Source: Dactylis glomerata
Taxonomy: Eukaryota; Streptophyta; Magnoliopsida; Poales; Poaceae
Length of the DNA: 64,000 bases
Direction of reading: 5' to 3'
Assembly (NCBI GenBank): GCA_007115705.1
Contig: QXEO01000734.1
Coordinates: 1,895,430-1,959,429, forward strand
The translations under genes were made by a program, and so were the position numbers. A model generated the notes under the pieces. It searched no databases. It was not told where the DNA came from and saw only the letters and a list, made by a program, of their open reading frames with translations. Below are positions 9,225-20,791 of the stretch, one piece after another. The stretch's first letter is position 1; every line of letters starts with the position of its first letter.

Positions 9225-10130
9225 TGCATGCCTAAAATTTATATTCAGCGGAGATTGTCCCAAAACCGAAGCTACGGTGACTTTATTCACTATACTATAT
9301 TGTATAATGACGAGTAGTGTTGAGCCAAAGGTTTATCACATAGCCAAGTGTCTTCCCAAAATCTAGTACTCGAACCATCGCCTACTTTAAAAGAACTTCT
9401 ACTAAAGAATTCTTCCTTCACATTCATTAATCCTTTTAAAAAAGGAGAATCTATTGGCTTATCAACTACTTATGTTAACATTTTAGAGTGGAGATACTTG
9501 TTATAGAACAACTCTTGCCAGACTCCTTCTTCATTCATTAATTTAAAAATCCATTTACTAAGTAGGCATTTGTTCTTGATTTCCAACACCTTAATACCAA
9601 GCCCTCCTTGGTCTTTCGGTCAACACATGATATTCTACTTTGAAAGTCTATATTTATTTTTATGCCCATCACTTTGTAAAAAAAAGGCATGATCTGAAAT
9701 AATCTAATTTCTTTCTTACTCCTTTTGATATCTCAAGAAATGATAGCATAGTAAGAACTGAATTGATAAGAATCAATCTATCCCCGTATGAATGCAATTT
9801 CCCAATCCAAATAATTAATTTACGCTCGAATCTATCTTCAATCAGTTTCCATTCACCTGTTCTTAGTATTCTAAAATGAATTGGAATTCCCAAATACTTC
9901 ATAGGGAGGCTTCCGGTTTCACAACCAAAAAGTTTCTTATATTGATCCTCTGAATCCTTAGCTATGCCAAAGCAGAATAATTCACTCTTGTGGAAATTAA
10001 TTTTTTAACCCGGAGAGTTGCTCAAATATACATAGAATAAGTTTCATGTTTAGAGATTTTTGTAAATCATGATCCAGGAATAAAATGGTGTCGTAGGGAT
10101 ATTGCAAAATGGAAACCCCACCAACTAAGT
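9225..10130 (-). pseudogene. LINE-1 fragment 2, reverse transcriptase C-terminal part
   Basis: On the minus strand this is the post-catalytic part of an L1-type ORF2. At 9669-9902 it shows KYLGIPIH, WIGKLHSYGDRLILINSVL and FLEISKG, the thumb/connection signature of plant L1 LINEs. 9225-9600 continues with RFWEDTWL-like residues in broken frames. Bases 10126-10130 (TAAGT) are the left target duplication of Copia-1. The 5' portion of the same protein is found at 26542-27220. Confidence 0.88.
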
Positions 10131-11423
10131 TGAAAGGATCTTATGGGGCAACTAGAGGGGGGTGAATAGGAGCTAAACTAATTTTTAATCTTTTTCAATT
10201 TTATGGCTTGATACAAAGTAAATTCACTAGATGTGCAACTAGGTGAATTTCCCTACTAGTGGCAAGCAAACATACAACAAGTAATAAATGCGATACGAGT
10301 AAAGGCACGAAGTAACCACGAGAGGGAAGCCGGGGACACAAGGATGTATTCCCTAGTTCCTTCCTTTTGAGGGAAAGTACGTCTACGTTTGAGAGGTGTG
10401 GCGACACAGAGTCCACCAACGCCAGAAAGGCTCACCCTATTCTCCGGTGAGCAAGCCATGGAGGCTAGTTCGCTTCCACTAAGTGCTGGTCTTGAAGGCG
10501 ACGACCGAAACCTTTACACGGAACTTGGGGCACACATCCACAACTGAATTGGAGGCTCCCAAGAATGCCACGGAGGCTGAAACACCACAAGGACAAGTTT
10601 ATCAAACAACAAAAACACCTAGGGTTTCCAAAGAAACTATAGGCACAAGTTCCCCAAGCAAATGGGGAGCGAAATGACATTCCTTTGGTGAACATGTAGA
10701 TCTGGATCTCCTCCTTTGATTCTCCAAAGATCAAGAGCTTTGGATGGTTGGAGGTGGAGATATAGTGATTTGGGTGGCTCCAAATAGTGTCTTGTTCTTG
10801 AGAAGCTCGAGCAGCTTGAGGAGGAAGAAGGGGAGGGGTATTTATAGCCCCTCCCAAAATGTAGCCATTGCTGAGCCGGGGGGCCGAATTATTGGGCCAA
10901 AAAGGGGGGCGGATTATCTGGCCCTGGACTGAAAACTCTGGCCAATAATCTGGCCTGGCATCTGGGTGACACTGAGCCAGGTCCTTAGTCGATTTCTCGA
11001 GGGGGGGGGGGGTGAGGGGCGGATTATCCAGCCCTGGACCGAATAGTCTGACCAAATATCTGCCCCCCATCTGGGTGATGCCGGGCTAGTCCTTAGCTAT
11101 TTTCTTGGGGGGGAGGGATAATCCGACCTGGATGCAAATAATTCGGCCAAATCTCTGCCCCCTTATGTGGGTGACGTCGCGCCTGGTCCTTGGCCGTTTC
11201 CTCGAGTGGGCGGATAATCCGTCCTAGATGCAAATAATCCGGCTAAATATCCACACCCTTATCAAGGTGACACCAACCTGGAGATCTTCTTCAAAATGCT
11301 TTTTGGTTGGCGATATTGCATTTGCTTCGAACTAAAATATTTGCAACACTTCAGCACATGATTAAATCCCTAATGTTGTTATCTAACACACAAAACAATA
11401 GGGATACAAAAAATGTTCTTTCA
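10131..11423 (-). repeat. Copia-1 3' LTR (1293 bp)
   Basis: It pairs with 25149-26541. It is about 100 bp shorter than its partner, mainly because the partner has an extra segment around 25918-26037. It contains the tandem CGGATAATCCG repeat block. Confidence 0.93.
10905..11275. repeat. Tandem ~100-bp repeats with palindromic core in the Copia-1 LTR
   Basis: About four diverged units follow one another. Each has GTCCTTAG(T/C)CG, CTCGAGGGG and a GGCGGAT(A/T)ATCCGGCC-like core (examples at 10909, 11019, 11114 and 11210), then AAATATCTGCCCCC and a GGGTGA segment. The core CGGAT-A-ATCCG at 11211-11221 is a perfect odd palindrome. Repeated palindromes of this kind occur in Sirevirus LTRs and upstream regions; their role here is unknown. 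Confidence 0.75.
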
Positions 11424-11440
11424 ATCTCCCCCTTTTTGGT
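11424..11440 (-). other. Copia-1 polypurine tract
   Basis: Read on the minus strand, CCAAAAAGGGGGAGAT directly precedes the 3' LTR. This is the classical purine tract for plus-strand DNA synthesis. Confidence 0.85.
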
Positions 11441-12238
11441 GTTAGATGACAACGCTAGGATTTGCAGGAAATTCAAAATATAAAGAGCAATATGTTTCTA
11501 AGCCAAGAAGGAGGAAGACCCCCCCTAAATGTGTGCATCTAAGAAACTTGTATTGAAACACAAATGCACCACATCTAGGTTCAAAGTATTCCCATAAGTA
11601 TGTAACAAGCCATATTTATGCAAGGAACAAAATAGAGAAATGAATGGATTTGACAAATATAACATGAAATAGATTGAGACTAGAGCTTAGAAGGATCATA
11701 CCACCCATGATAGTAGACTCAATCATAGTGAAATTACGACAATAAGAATACCATGAATACCGAATTCCATAGCAATTTCATACACATAGGTTTCATAGCA
11801 TAGCACAAATATTGTTCCACAAATTAGCACAAATAGAGACATAGTAGCACACATAATACAACCATAGTATCAGACATAGCACACATAATGTTCCAAATGC
11901 AAGATAGACGAAAAGATGGACACAAGCGCTAAAAGAATGATAAACGCGCAAGCTTGTGCCCAAACTATGCAAATCCCGATAGAAACCTAAATAGAACTAC
12001 TTCTCCCTCTTTGGCATCAAGACACCAAAAAGGGAAAAGAGCGATGCTACGTGTCCCAAAGATATCACTCCGAAGCATCGAAACCACTCGCAGACTAGTC
12101 ATCATCAACCTCCTCAATCTCCTCTTCAGCAGGGGCATCCGGTGGCGCAAAGAGGTGCTGCTCCATGTCACACAAGTTGTGGCGATCAGTGTTCTGAGAT
12201 GAATAGGAAGTTGCAGGAGTAGGAGTGGGCTCGTCAGT
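11441..12238 (-). other. Copia-1 noncoding stretch between extra ORF and polypurine tract
   Basis: An A/T-rich 800-bp region with no supported ORF. It contains loose repeats of ATAGCACA(A/C)A, for example near 11795-11890. I see no gene here. Confidence 0.5.
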
Positions 12239-13517
12239 CTATGCTCCACTAAGCATGTGTAAAATCTGCTGTTGAGTGTCCTGAATCGCCTTCCGCTCAA
12301 CGTAGGCCTGATAGTTCTCACGGTGGATCTCAACCTTCATGCAAAGGACATTTCTTTCAAACCAACTCAGTTTTTTGACTTCTATCTTTATAGCAGTAGC
12401 AGCAGCCCTTTGAGCACGAGTAGGAGCACTCATCCTAGCATCGGCCATAAAGGTACTAGGATAATCAGTGGAATGGATAGTCTTCTGCGTCCTCTTCATA
12501 TAGGGCCTCTTGGTGGTGTGCACCTCGCAATCATCACTAAGATCAAACTCTTGAAGAGAATGATTGATAAGGAGCATAATGTAAGGAGCAGATGGAACCG
12601 TGTTCCTCTGAATCATAGCATCTTGAATCTCATAAAAGATGAAATCCCTCACATGCAAAGTGAAATCCTCAGCAGGGTTGCTAGAAGTGGCACACTAATG
12701 GGCAAGATACAGAAGATCAACAAGCAAAGTATGGATGGCATCATTGTTACCTCCACTTGGGGCAATGTTCTCTCTGAAGATGCGCACAAGATGATCATAT
12801 AGTTGAAGCAACCCGTTGGTGAACCCAACAAAACCCGTGGAGTCGTAAAGATCAACAAGCTTGTTCTTGTCAGGCTTCTTTCCCGGAGAATGAACACGGC
12901 GACCCACTGGATTGTTGCCATCATAAGAGTAAAACAAGAGTGTGGCAAACTGATAGAAATCCGACTCACAGTAATTCTGCCCAGACATCCATTTCATAGT
13001 CTTCTGCTCATTTGGCATGATCACAAGAGTGGCAAAGAACTGCATGATCAGCTGAGGATTGTAGTTGCATCTCAGAATGGACAGCTCAGACAAACCCATC
13101 TTCTCAATCACAGGAACTGCATCATCAAAGTAAGTCTTGCTCTGAAGGTGAGGAAGATCAATAGCATGCATAGGACGAGTTGGATACTTCAATGTCTCAT
13201 AGACATCACGGTAAATGAACAGCTGCTCCTGGCACCAAAAACCACGGTCCTCAATCTCTTCATCACGGGGTTCAAAGGTATACCAATCCTTGCACCTCAC
13301 AATGATGTAGTCGGCCTCAGTCATCTCCTTATAGTTCGGCCTTGTTGCTTTGCCCTTGCGGCGCGAACCCACTCTTGCTTGCTTAGCCTTCTCAGCGTCC
13401 CTTGCAGCTTCTCTTTTGCGCTGACGGATCACCACCTCATCAACAAAAACCTTGTCCTCATTGCGGATGAGCCAACGCTTGCGCTGCGAAGGCGCCGAAA
13501 CCCTGCTACTACCACCT
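12239..13517 (-). pseudogene. Copia-1 extra ORF after pol (putative plant transposon protein domain)
   Basis: One frame of about 425 codons with a single internal TAG (about 12692-12694). It starts with a Lys/Arg-rich segment (KREAARDAEKAKQ, SRRKGK). The middle contains LVIMPNEQKTMKWMSGQ, FYQFATLLFY, LYDSTGFVGFTNGLL and IAPSGGNNDAIHTLL, and the C-terminus has FIFYEIQDAM and a basic coil. This resembles a domain often annotated in Triticeae as putative plant transposon protein; no transmembrane segment typical of an envelope is seen. A pyrimidine tract ending CATAG at about 13518 could be a splice acceptor that lets it be expressed from a spliced RNA. It occupies the place of the env-like ORF of Sireviruses. 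Function is unknown. Confidence 0.7.
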
Positions 13518-13955
13518 ATGAATAGAGAATAAGGATAGTATGGTGATAAGAAATTTCCCCAAAAAAGAGGTCGGTGGCTGAAGCCACCATGTATGAGTGG
13601 TTGTCATGAGATCGCGAATATATATCTTGGGTCCATAACCACTACTCGTCATTGAAGCTCACATATCACCAAATGATATGAAGAGAATGATGTGATCACT
13701 ATCGACATTATGGGGGGAGGGATAGCCCAATTAATTAGGACCACACTCCCCCTATCTCCATTCCCGCATCTAGATTACACACTATAATATGGGAATGAGT
13801 GCACACGATCAAGCCACATTGCAAGAGTCAATGATATTCCAGTCATGCCTCAACTCTTGTAATCTTGCTTCATCAAGGGGCTTCGCGAAGATATCGGCGA
13901 GTTGATTGTTTGTACCTACAAAAGATAGGTTAATATCACCTCGATTGATGTGGTC
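13518..13955 (-). other. Copia-1 spacer between RNase H and extra ORF
   Basis: About 440 bp with no ORF. It may contain the intron 3' end used by the extra ORF. Nothing else recognisable. Confidence 0.4.
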
Positions 13956-14339
13956 TCAAATGAAGTGGTGGCGGATCTCTATGTGCTTCGTCTTGTTGTG
14001 TTGAACAGGATTATGAGAAATCTTGATGGCACTCTCATTGTCACAAAAGAGTGGCAACTTTTCACAATGAACACCATAATCCTCCAAGGTTTGCCGCATC
14101 CAAAGAAGTTGAGCACAAAAACTCACGGCCGCCACATACTTGGCTTTGGCGGTGGAGAGAGACACACAAATTTGCTTCTTGGAAGACCAACTAACCAAAG
14201 AACTACCAAGAAATTGGCAAGCCCCGAAAGTTGAATTACTATCCACTTTGTCTCCCACCCAATCCGAATCCAAGTACCCAACAAGCTCAAAGCTTGATCC
14301 CTTCGGGTACCAAAGGCCAAAAGTTAGGGTATGAATCAA
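13956..14339 (-). pseudogene. Copia-1 RNase H
   Basis: Copia-type RNase H removing the RNA strand of the hybrid. Visible motifs are GYLDSDWVGD, SWSSKKQ, CDNESAIKI and HNKTKHIEIRHHF. The usual STAEAEY box reads STAKAKY here, so the catalytic Glu is replaced by Lys. The frame is otherwise open to its natural end, but it is separated from the reverse transcriptase by a frameshift near 14370. Confidence 0.9.
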
Positions 14340-14396
14340 ATATCAAAATAGTCATTTGACCGCCATTAGATGGCTTTCCTTTGGGGCGTATTGATA

Positions 14397-15330
14397 TCAT
14401 GCACACATTCCCACATTAAGCATGATATCGGGTTTAGATGCACAAAGGTAAAGAAATGATCCAATATGGGAGCAGTAAAGTTTTTGATCCACTTCCTTAC
14501 CATTGGGATCGAGTTCAAGAGTAACCTTGGTAGGCATGGGAGTTTTGGCTCCCTTAACACCGGAATCCATTTTGAATCTCTTGAGCATGTCTTGGGTGTA
14601 CTTGGCTTGATTAATAAAGGTACCTTCTCGCAATTGCCTTACTTCAAAGCCAAGAAAGAATTTCAATTCCCCCATCATCAAAATTTTAAACTTGTCAGTC
14701 ATTAGCCTTGCAAACTCATCATTGAAAGATTTGTTAGAAGAACCAAAAATGATTTCGTCTACATAAAGTTGGCATATGAAGAGCTCCCCATTAACTTTCT
14801 TAGTAAAAAGAGTGGGGTCAATTAGGCCTATCTCAAACCCATGGTCTACAAGTAGCTCTCTAAGGTGCTCATACCACACAAGTGGGGCTTGTTTAAGTCC
14901 ATAGAGAGCCTTATCAAGCTTCTAGACATGGTTAGGGAAATTAGGATCCTCAAAGCATAGGGGTTGCTTTACATAGACTAACTTATGCATAGGAACATTA
15001 AAAAAAATGCACTCTTCACATCCATTTGTTGCAACTTAAAATTATGGTATGAAGGATAAGCAAGAAGGATACAGATGGACTCAAGGCGAGCCACGGGTAC
15101 AAAAGTCTCTCACAGTCAATGCCTTCAACTTAAGAGTATTCTTGAGCAACCAAGTGAGCCTTGTTCCTCACAACAATTACATCCGCATCTTGCTTGTTCT
15201 TGAACACCCAATTGATTCCAATGACATTGCGGCAATCTTTGGGCTTCTCCACGAATGACCAAACTTTGTTGCGCTCAAAGTTATTGAGTTCTTTGTGCAT
15301 GGCTTCCACCCAATCCGGGTCTTCAAGCAC
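14397..15330 (-). pseudogene. Copia-1 reverse transcriptase
   Basis: The N-terminal part (up to 15330) has DPDWVEAMHKEL, VWSFVEKP and INWVFKNK. It passes through frameshifted sequence at 14880-15130 (GLKQAP can be seen) into the open 14397-14879 frame with ELFICQLYVDEIIFG and FFLGFEV. The YVDD catalytic box is YVDE: the second Asp codon has become Glu. Together with the frameshifts this makes the enzyme inactive. Confidence 0.9.
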
Positions 15331-15865
15331 TTCAAAGACCTTTTGAGGTTCCACACAAGAGATATTAGCATGATGGCTACTAAAGTTAGACAATTTTCTC
15401 CTTGTGGACACCCCTCTCCTCACACTTCCAATCACAGTATCCATAGTATGGCTCCCTTTGCAGAGAGCTTCTTCTACTTTCCTTGCATGACAAGCTTGGG
15501 ATTCTTCAAAAGATTCTTGAGAAACCCCTTGGTCATCACCACAATTTTGGTCCTCACCTTGACCTTCAACTTGAGCTTGCTCATCATCTTGAGCATGCTC
15601 ATCACTTTGAGCTTGGCCTTGATCAACCATTGGTGAAGATTCACCACCATCTTCGTGGTCTTTATATTGGTCTTGCTTGCTTGGGTGAGGGTCTAGAGTT
15701 TGTCTTTGGTTAGCATCAATAGGACCTTGTGGAGCTTGTTGAGCTTGTGAGAGTGAAGGCTCCACTTGAGTAGAGCATAGTCCTTCTCCTTCTGCCAAAA
15801 GGTGTTCCTCAATGGGTATGAGATGTCCCATACCCATTCTTCTTATGGCTCGAGGAGGTATTTTG
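15331..15865 (-). other. Copia-1 integrase to reverse transcriptase linker
   Basis: An open Gln/Glu/Asp-rich linker (DQGQAQSDEHAQ, EGQGEDQN) within the 15130-15921 frame. Low-complexity linkers of this sort lie between integrase and reverse transcriptase in Sireviruses. No enzymatic motif is expected. Confidence 0.65.
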
Positions 15866-17200
15866 TCACCTACATAAAAAAACACCACTTTTCTCCACAC
15901 AAGAGCCACCATTCTCATCAAATCTCATGTTAAAAACTTCAAAAACACAAGCGGACTCTTTGTCGAAGATTCTAAAAGCGTGACATTTGGTGGCATAGCC
16001 AACAAAGATACCCTCAAGTGCTTTAGAATCAATTTTTGACAAATGGACACCTTTTTTAAGATATAAGCACTTACAACCAAATACCTGGAAGTACTTGATA
16101 TTGGTCTTGTTGCCGGTAAGGATTTCATATGGAGTCCTGTTCAAGCCATTGTGGAGATACAACCGGTTTGTCGCATGACAAGCAGTATTAATGGCTTCGG
16201 CCCAAAAGTTATACGGAGACTTAAACTCTGCTAACATGGTCCTAGCCATATCCATGAGAGTCTGGTTCTTCCGCTCCGCTACACCATTTTATTGAGGAGT
16301 GTATGGAGAAGAATATTGATGACGAATCCCTTCATCACTAAGGAAGTCATTGAAAGAGTAGTTCATGAACTCGGTGCCATTGTCACTTTGAATTGTTAAT
16401 ATATCTTCTCCATATTGATGTTGAACTTCATTGGTGAAGTCTTTGACGGTTTGTTGGGTCTCATGCTTGTTCTTGAAGAAGTAGACCCATGTATATCTTG
16501 AGTAGTCATCGACAATCACCAAACAATACTTCTTCCCTCCTAGACTTGCATGAGATGGAGGGCCAAAGAGATCCGTGTGAGGGAGCTCTAGGACCCTCTT
16601 AGATGAAATGATGCTCTTGCTAGGATGAGGAAGTTCATGCATTTTTCCTTCAATGCAAGCTCTACACACACGATCTTTGGCAAAGGTTAGATCGGTTAGT
16701 CCTAGGATGTGGTTGCCTTTATGGAGACTTTGCAAAGTTCTCATATTGACGTGGCCTAGCCAGCGATGCCAAAGCCATCCCACATCAACCTTAGCCATTA
16801 GGCAAGTCGCGGCTTTAGTGACCTTCTTCGAGAAGTCAATCACATATAAGCCATTCTCATCATGCCCAACAAAAGCTACTTTAAGAGACTTGCTCCACAA
16901 AAGAACCACAATCCCAACATCAAAGAAAGTCGCAAAGCCCATATCGGCAAGTTCAGCTACGGAAATTAAACTGTATGAAAGAGTTTCAAAAATCATGACA
17001 TCTTCCACAGTAACATTGTGTGAGATGAAAACCTTGCTGAGACCCATTACCTTTGACCTTGAAGAATCCCCAAAGGTGACGTAGCCCACACTAGATGGAC
17101 CGGTGCGGAGCTCCTTCACCAATTCCTTGCTTCCAGACATATGATTGGTACCACCACTATCAACTATCCATTGTCCACCACCGGAAGCAAAGCCCTGCAA
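15866..17200 (-). pseudogene. Copia-1 protease and integrase
   Basis: Protease active site WIVDSGGTNHMSG lies near the start (about residues 11-23 of the 16289-17200 frame). The pre-integrase zinc region HRWLGHVN ... CRACIEGK is at about residues 144-190. The integrase core follows: TDLFGP (first Asp), VIVDDYSRYTWVYF, TIQSDNGTEF (second Asp), then GIRHQYSSPYTPQ. A TAA at about 16286-16288 replaces a Gln codon just before NGVAERKN (Glu). The frame resumes at 15866-16255 with WAEAINTACHATNRLY and GCKCLYL. This order, protease then integrase before reverse transcriptase, defines Copia. Confidence 0.92.
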
Positions 17201-17240
17201 GAGATCAAGTCTTGTTTTTAGGTCCCCATTTCACAATGGT

Positions 17241-18613
17241 TCATATTTTGTTAGTGATAAGGGTCTTGGGAAACCAAATAGACCAAGCAATGCATTCATT
17301 TGGTGAATGAAAAAAATTGGCATAAACATGCCCATCATAAGCACGGCAAAGAACATAAGAAGGATTATATTTTCTTGCAAAGTTGTTGTGGTTAGGCATT
17401 GCCCTCTTGGCATTACCAACCACTTCCTTCACAAGTTCACCCTCCTCCTCAAAGACATTGCCATCCTTATCAAAGCATATGTCATTAGGGATGCATCTCA
17501 GCAAGGAGGGAAGGGGTACGTGAGCATTCTTCTTCTTGTTTTTCTTCTTTTTCCTCTTCTTCTTAGACTTGGAGATGAATCCAAGTTCTGTCTTGTCACC
17601 ATGTTGCTTTTGAGCACTTAGAAGCTCATAAAGTCTCTCATCTCCCTTGGGAGGGTCTTTCTTATAGAGGGGGTTAGTAATACATGAACTTGCAACAGAA
17701 GTGCTAGAAAGAGACTTAGTTGCTTCATTTGCAATTATAAGATTAAGTTTCTCATTTTGCAAGCTAAGCTCATTAGCAACGGATTGATCAATGTTACTAT
17801 CCTTTTTAAGTTTAGCAATGTCCAAATTGTGAGATTCTTCAAGACCCACCTTGGATGCCTCAAGTTCCATCCTAAGGTCTTGCTCTTCCTCAAGAGATTG
17901 AGTAAGAGTAGCAATTTCATTGGCATACTCACAAGCATGTCCCTCTAATTCAAATATGCGTTCCTCATTTTTATCGTTTAGTTGGAGGGCCTCATTACAT
18001 CTATCTAGGAGAATCTCAAAGCACACTTTGGTCTCCCCATGCAATTTTGACATGAAAATTTCCATTTCATTAGGCTCATCATTATCATCACTTTTGTCAA
18101 CACAATCCATCAAAGATAGGCCTTTTGGTATGATGGGTTTAAGAGGAGGTGATACCTTTGTAGCGTGAGCCATGAGACAAGTCACATTGTGGTTGGTGCG
18201 CTTGGAATCATTTGCGGAAGCAAAGAGGGCTGAGGAAGAGGTAGGTTTGGCAATGGCAATGGCGGCCACCCCTACTTCTTCACCATCACTTTCATCATCA
18301 CTGGATGGATATTCTTCTTGAGTCATCAAAGCTCTATTTGGAATGACTCTCTTCTTGTTGGAGTTCCTTGGAGGATAGGACTTGGGATTCACCCCTTGCG
18401 GACAAGTCTTCCATTGTGATCCTCCACTCTCTCATATGGGCACTCGGCAATAAAGTGATGTTGGTTTCCACAATTATAGCAAGTCCTCACTCTACTTGTA
18501 ACCTTTGGCTTGGAGGGACTAGTTGACTTCCACTTCTTCATCAATGCCCTTTGAGCTAGAGCCATGTGCTCGACATGAGCATATTTCATGTCCCCGGGAC
18601 TTCCTTCCACCAT
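17241..18613 (-). pseudogene. Copia-1 gag C-terminal half with zinc knuckle and coiled coil
   Basis: 18389-18613 carries HVEHMALAQRAL and the CCHC knuckle CYNCGNQHHFIAEC (C-x2-C-x4-H-x4-C). After a one-base frameshift near 18392 the 17241-18392 frame continues. It has an acidic patch (SSDDESDGEE), a predicted coiled coil at about residues 140-260 (ELEGHACEYANEIATL, LEEEQDLRMELEASK) and a Lys-rich stretch (SKSKKKRKKKKNKKK), ending at SIWFPKTLI. The coiled-coil gag tail is typical of Sirevirus. Gypsy-3 separates it from the gag N-terminus at 24098-25097. Confidence 0.88.
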
Positions 18614-18641
18614 TTATTCTTCCATCTCCACCCTTGATTCT

Positions 18642-19576
18642 TCACGTTGCAGGTGATTCCGAGTTATCGACACCAAAAGGATTCAAGTAATGATACTCCT
18701 AGAAAAACCTAGCGTCCTCTTGCAATAGCCTCGAGATAATTCTCCTCGCTAGTTCCAGCGTTGCATCCATGTGAATACCAACCGTAATTCGTCCTGGAGG
18801 CAAACTCTGAGACATGCGGTCGAAATTAAGTCTTGGATTCCACTTTCGCATCCATCTAAGAGCAAAATTAGCACCAGCAATCAAATTTAGCTTTATAAGG
18901 AGGTGGACTCGCTGGCTCGTCCGGAAAGTTTTGAGTAGATGTTTAAAATCCCTCAGCATAGGGTTATGAGGCAACATGACAGAGTACATGGTTGTCAGGG
19001 CCTTACGACAACCATCAACAGCTTCGCCGATGTACTATGCATGATCCTGAAGAAGCACGATAGCGCGACAACGATGGGGATTGGACCATAAGCTTTAGGT
19101 TCCTTGAGCAGCATTTTGAAGAGCAGTAATCCGCTCAGTAACTCGACTTGATTTGCCAATAAGATTAAGGCAGGTACCTGCAGTTCAAGCGAAAATTAGC
19201 GCACAGAAGACAAGAGGAAAAACAAAGAGAAGAGGATCCCCGAAGACTTACACAGCAGCATCTCGCAAACAGATTCGACGATACCAATCAGAAAAGATTC
19301 ACATTCCTCAAAATGTGCGATTCTCGCTACTAGACTCAAAACTTCATCTTGAAGATTGGACACTTGCTTCATCAAATCATGGGACTTACTAGCCTTGTCT
19401 AGAGCAACTTGTGCCTGGCGTTTCATAAAGGATAGGCGGCTCTCAAGGTCCGCAACTCTGAAAGAATATTCCTCACATCGATAGGGAGGTCGAGGAGGCG
19501 AGGAAATCCCCGAAGCGAATATATCATCAGGGGATGGAGCTCGATCATAACCCGAAAATTCACCAGCAAGCAAAGG
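18642..19576 (-). pseudogene. C-terminal exons of the Gypsy-3 antisense gene
   Basis: 19576-19252 encodes SGYDRAPSPDDIFASGI and a helical segment DLESRLSFMKRQAQ, ending at a GTAAGT donor. 19177-18642 encodes ALTTMYSVMLPHN, FRTSQRVHLLIKLNLIAGAN, WMRKWNPRLNFD and HMDATLELARRIISRLL, ending near the Copia-1 junction. It contains stops near 19090, 19040 and 18701. The tail is the part usually conserved with Transposase_28 proteins of grasses, as I remember them; this is not verified by search. Confidence 0.6.
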
Positions 19577-19747
19577 CTGAAGTCAATTAGAAGAAAAGAC
19601 ACATCTCAGGAACATCATTCAAGCATTTCATATTAGAAAAGATATCTACGAACGAGTACAAAAGCCTTTTGACAAGTTCTTAGGCAAAGCACAAACTAGA
19701 AGTTCATCATAACAAAAGAGATTAAAAATACAACAGGAAGACTAAGT

Positions 19748-20791
19748 CTACGCCACCTCAGCGTCCTGCTCTGTGGCAGAAGAAGGCATGGCAGAAGCAG
19801 CACCAGTAGTTGGAGGAGGCACGGATTCATTAGTCGCTGGAATCGAAGGAGCTGGCGTAGATGAAGCCGCAGAAGCCGCCGAAGGAGAAATCATCGCCAC
19901 GATGGTGGGTGCAAACTTCTTCGCCTTCTCAAAGAAAGCCTTCAGTTCCGAGCGGGTGCGGCCATGGGAAGAGCCAACCTTCTCCCAGTCAAACTCCGCA
20001 CCATGTGCATATGAAAATGCAATGGCACCCTCGACACCACGCTTCAAAGAATGGCCTTTCATCTGAAGGAGGGGGTCGTCAGTGGTGTCAAAGGCATGGG
20101 CGAGTTTCTTCACATCATTATGTGGCACTTCTGCCTTTTGCTTGGGCCACAACCCGACAAAAATCCGCGTAAGAACGCGGTTAACTAACTCGAAGATGTC
20201 TCGGACGGATTTCCAATTCGCTTCAAGCAAGCTAACCGCAGCCATGAGAGGATCGCTGTCTCGTTGCAAAGTCGACGTAGGCACTCTAGTGTATTCTGTA
20301 GAACCAAGAAGACAGAAAGCAGCAGAAAAAGAATATATAAGTAAGTATAAGAAAACAAGTAAATCAGAAAATAGAAGAAGAAAGGTACAATATGTACCTC
20401 CAGCAGCAGCAGACATCGTGTTCAGCCGCTCAGCCACAGCTTGCTCCCGCTGGAGGTGCTCCTTGTTAGCATCAGCCAAGGCTTTCTCCGCTTTCTTCGC
20501 CTTAGCCAATGCTAATTTATTCGACTTCTCAGCACTAACCTTGGCAGCAGTTGCGGCATCAAAAGCTTTCCGAGAAGCGCTGAGTTCAGCTTCCAGCGAC
20601 GAAATGCGAGCATTGGCTATCGCTAAAGCAGCTGCAGGACAACAAGGCGGAAAGAAAAGATCAAGCAACAAGCAAAGAAAAGCATACAAGATAAGCAAAG
20701 GTAGAAAAAGTAATTCACCTTTGGAAGCTATAGCAACCTTCAAGTACTCAGCACATTCACTGCCCAAAGCGGCAAATTTCTTCATCAATGC
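19748..20791 (-). pseudogene. Coiled-coil exons of the Gypsy-3 antisense gene
   Basis: Three exons separated by two in-frame introns that the open frame runs through (20632-20718, 20296-20397). The coding part reads KKFAALGSECAEYLKVA, then a strong heptad region ARISSLEAELSASRKAF, KKAEKALADANKEHLQRE, then TSTLQRDSDPLMAAV, FVGLWPKQKAEVP and FDWEKVGSSHGRTRSELK. The last part is Ala/Ser/Pro-rich and ends in a TAG at 19748-19750. Skipping that stop with a GAG/GTGGCG donor at about 19752 would join it to the 19576 acceptor. Confidence 0.7.

Noticed and set aside
10465..11070. 201-codon minus-strand frame in the Copia-1 LTR.
   Set aside because: It runs through tandem LTR repeats and homopolymer G tracts, and the copy in the other LTR is not open.
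12803..13525. 240-codon plus-strand frame opposite the Copia-1 extra ORF.
   Set aside because: The minus strand carries the motif-bearing frame and continues through a single stop; the plus frame has no domain.
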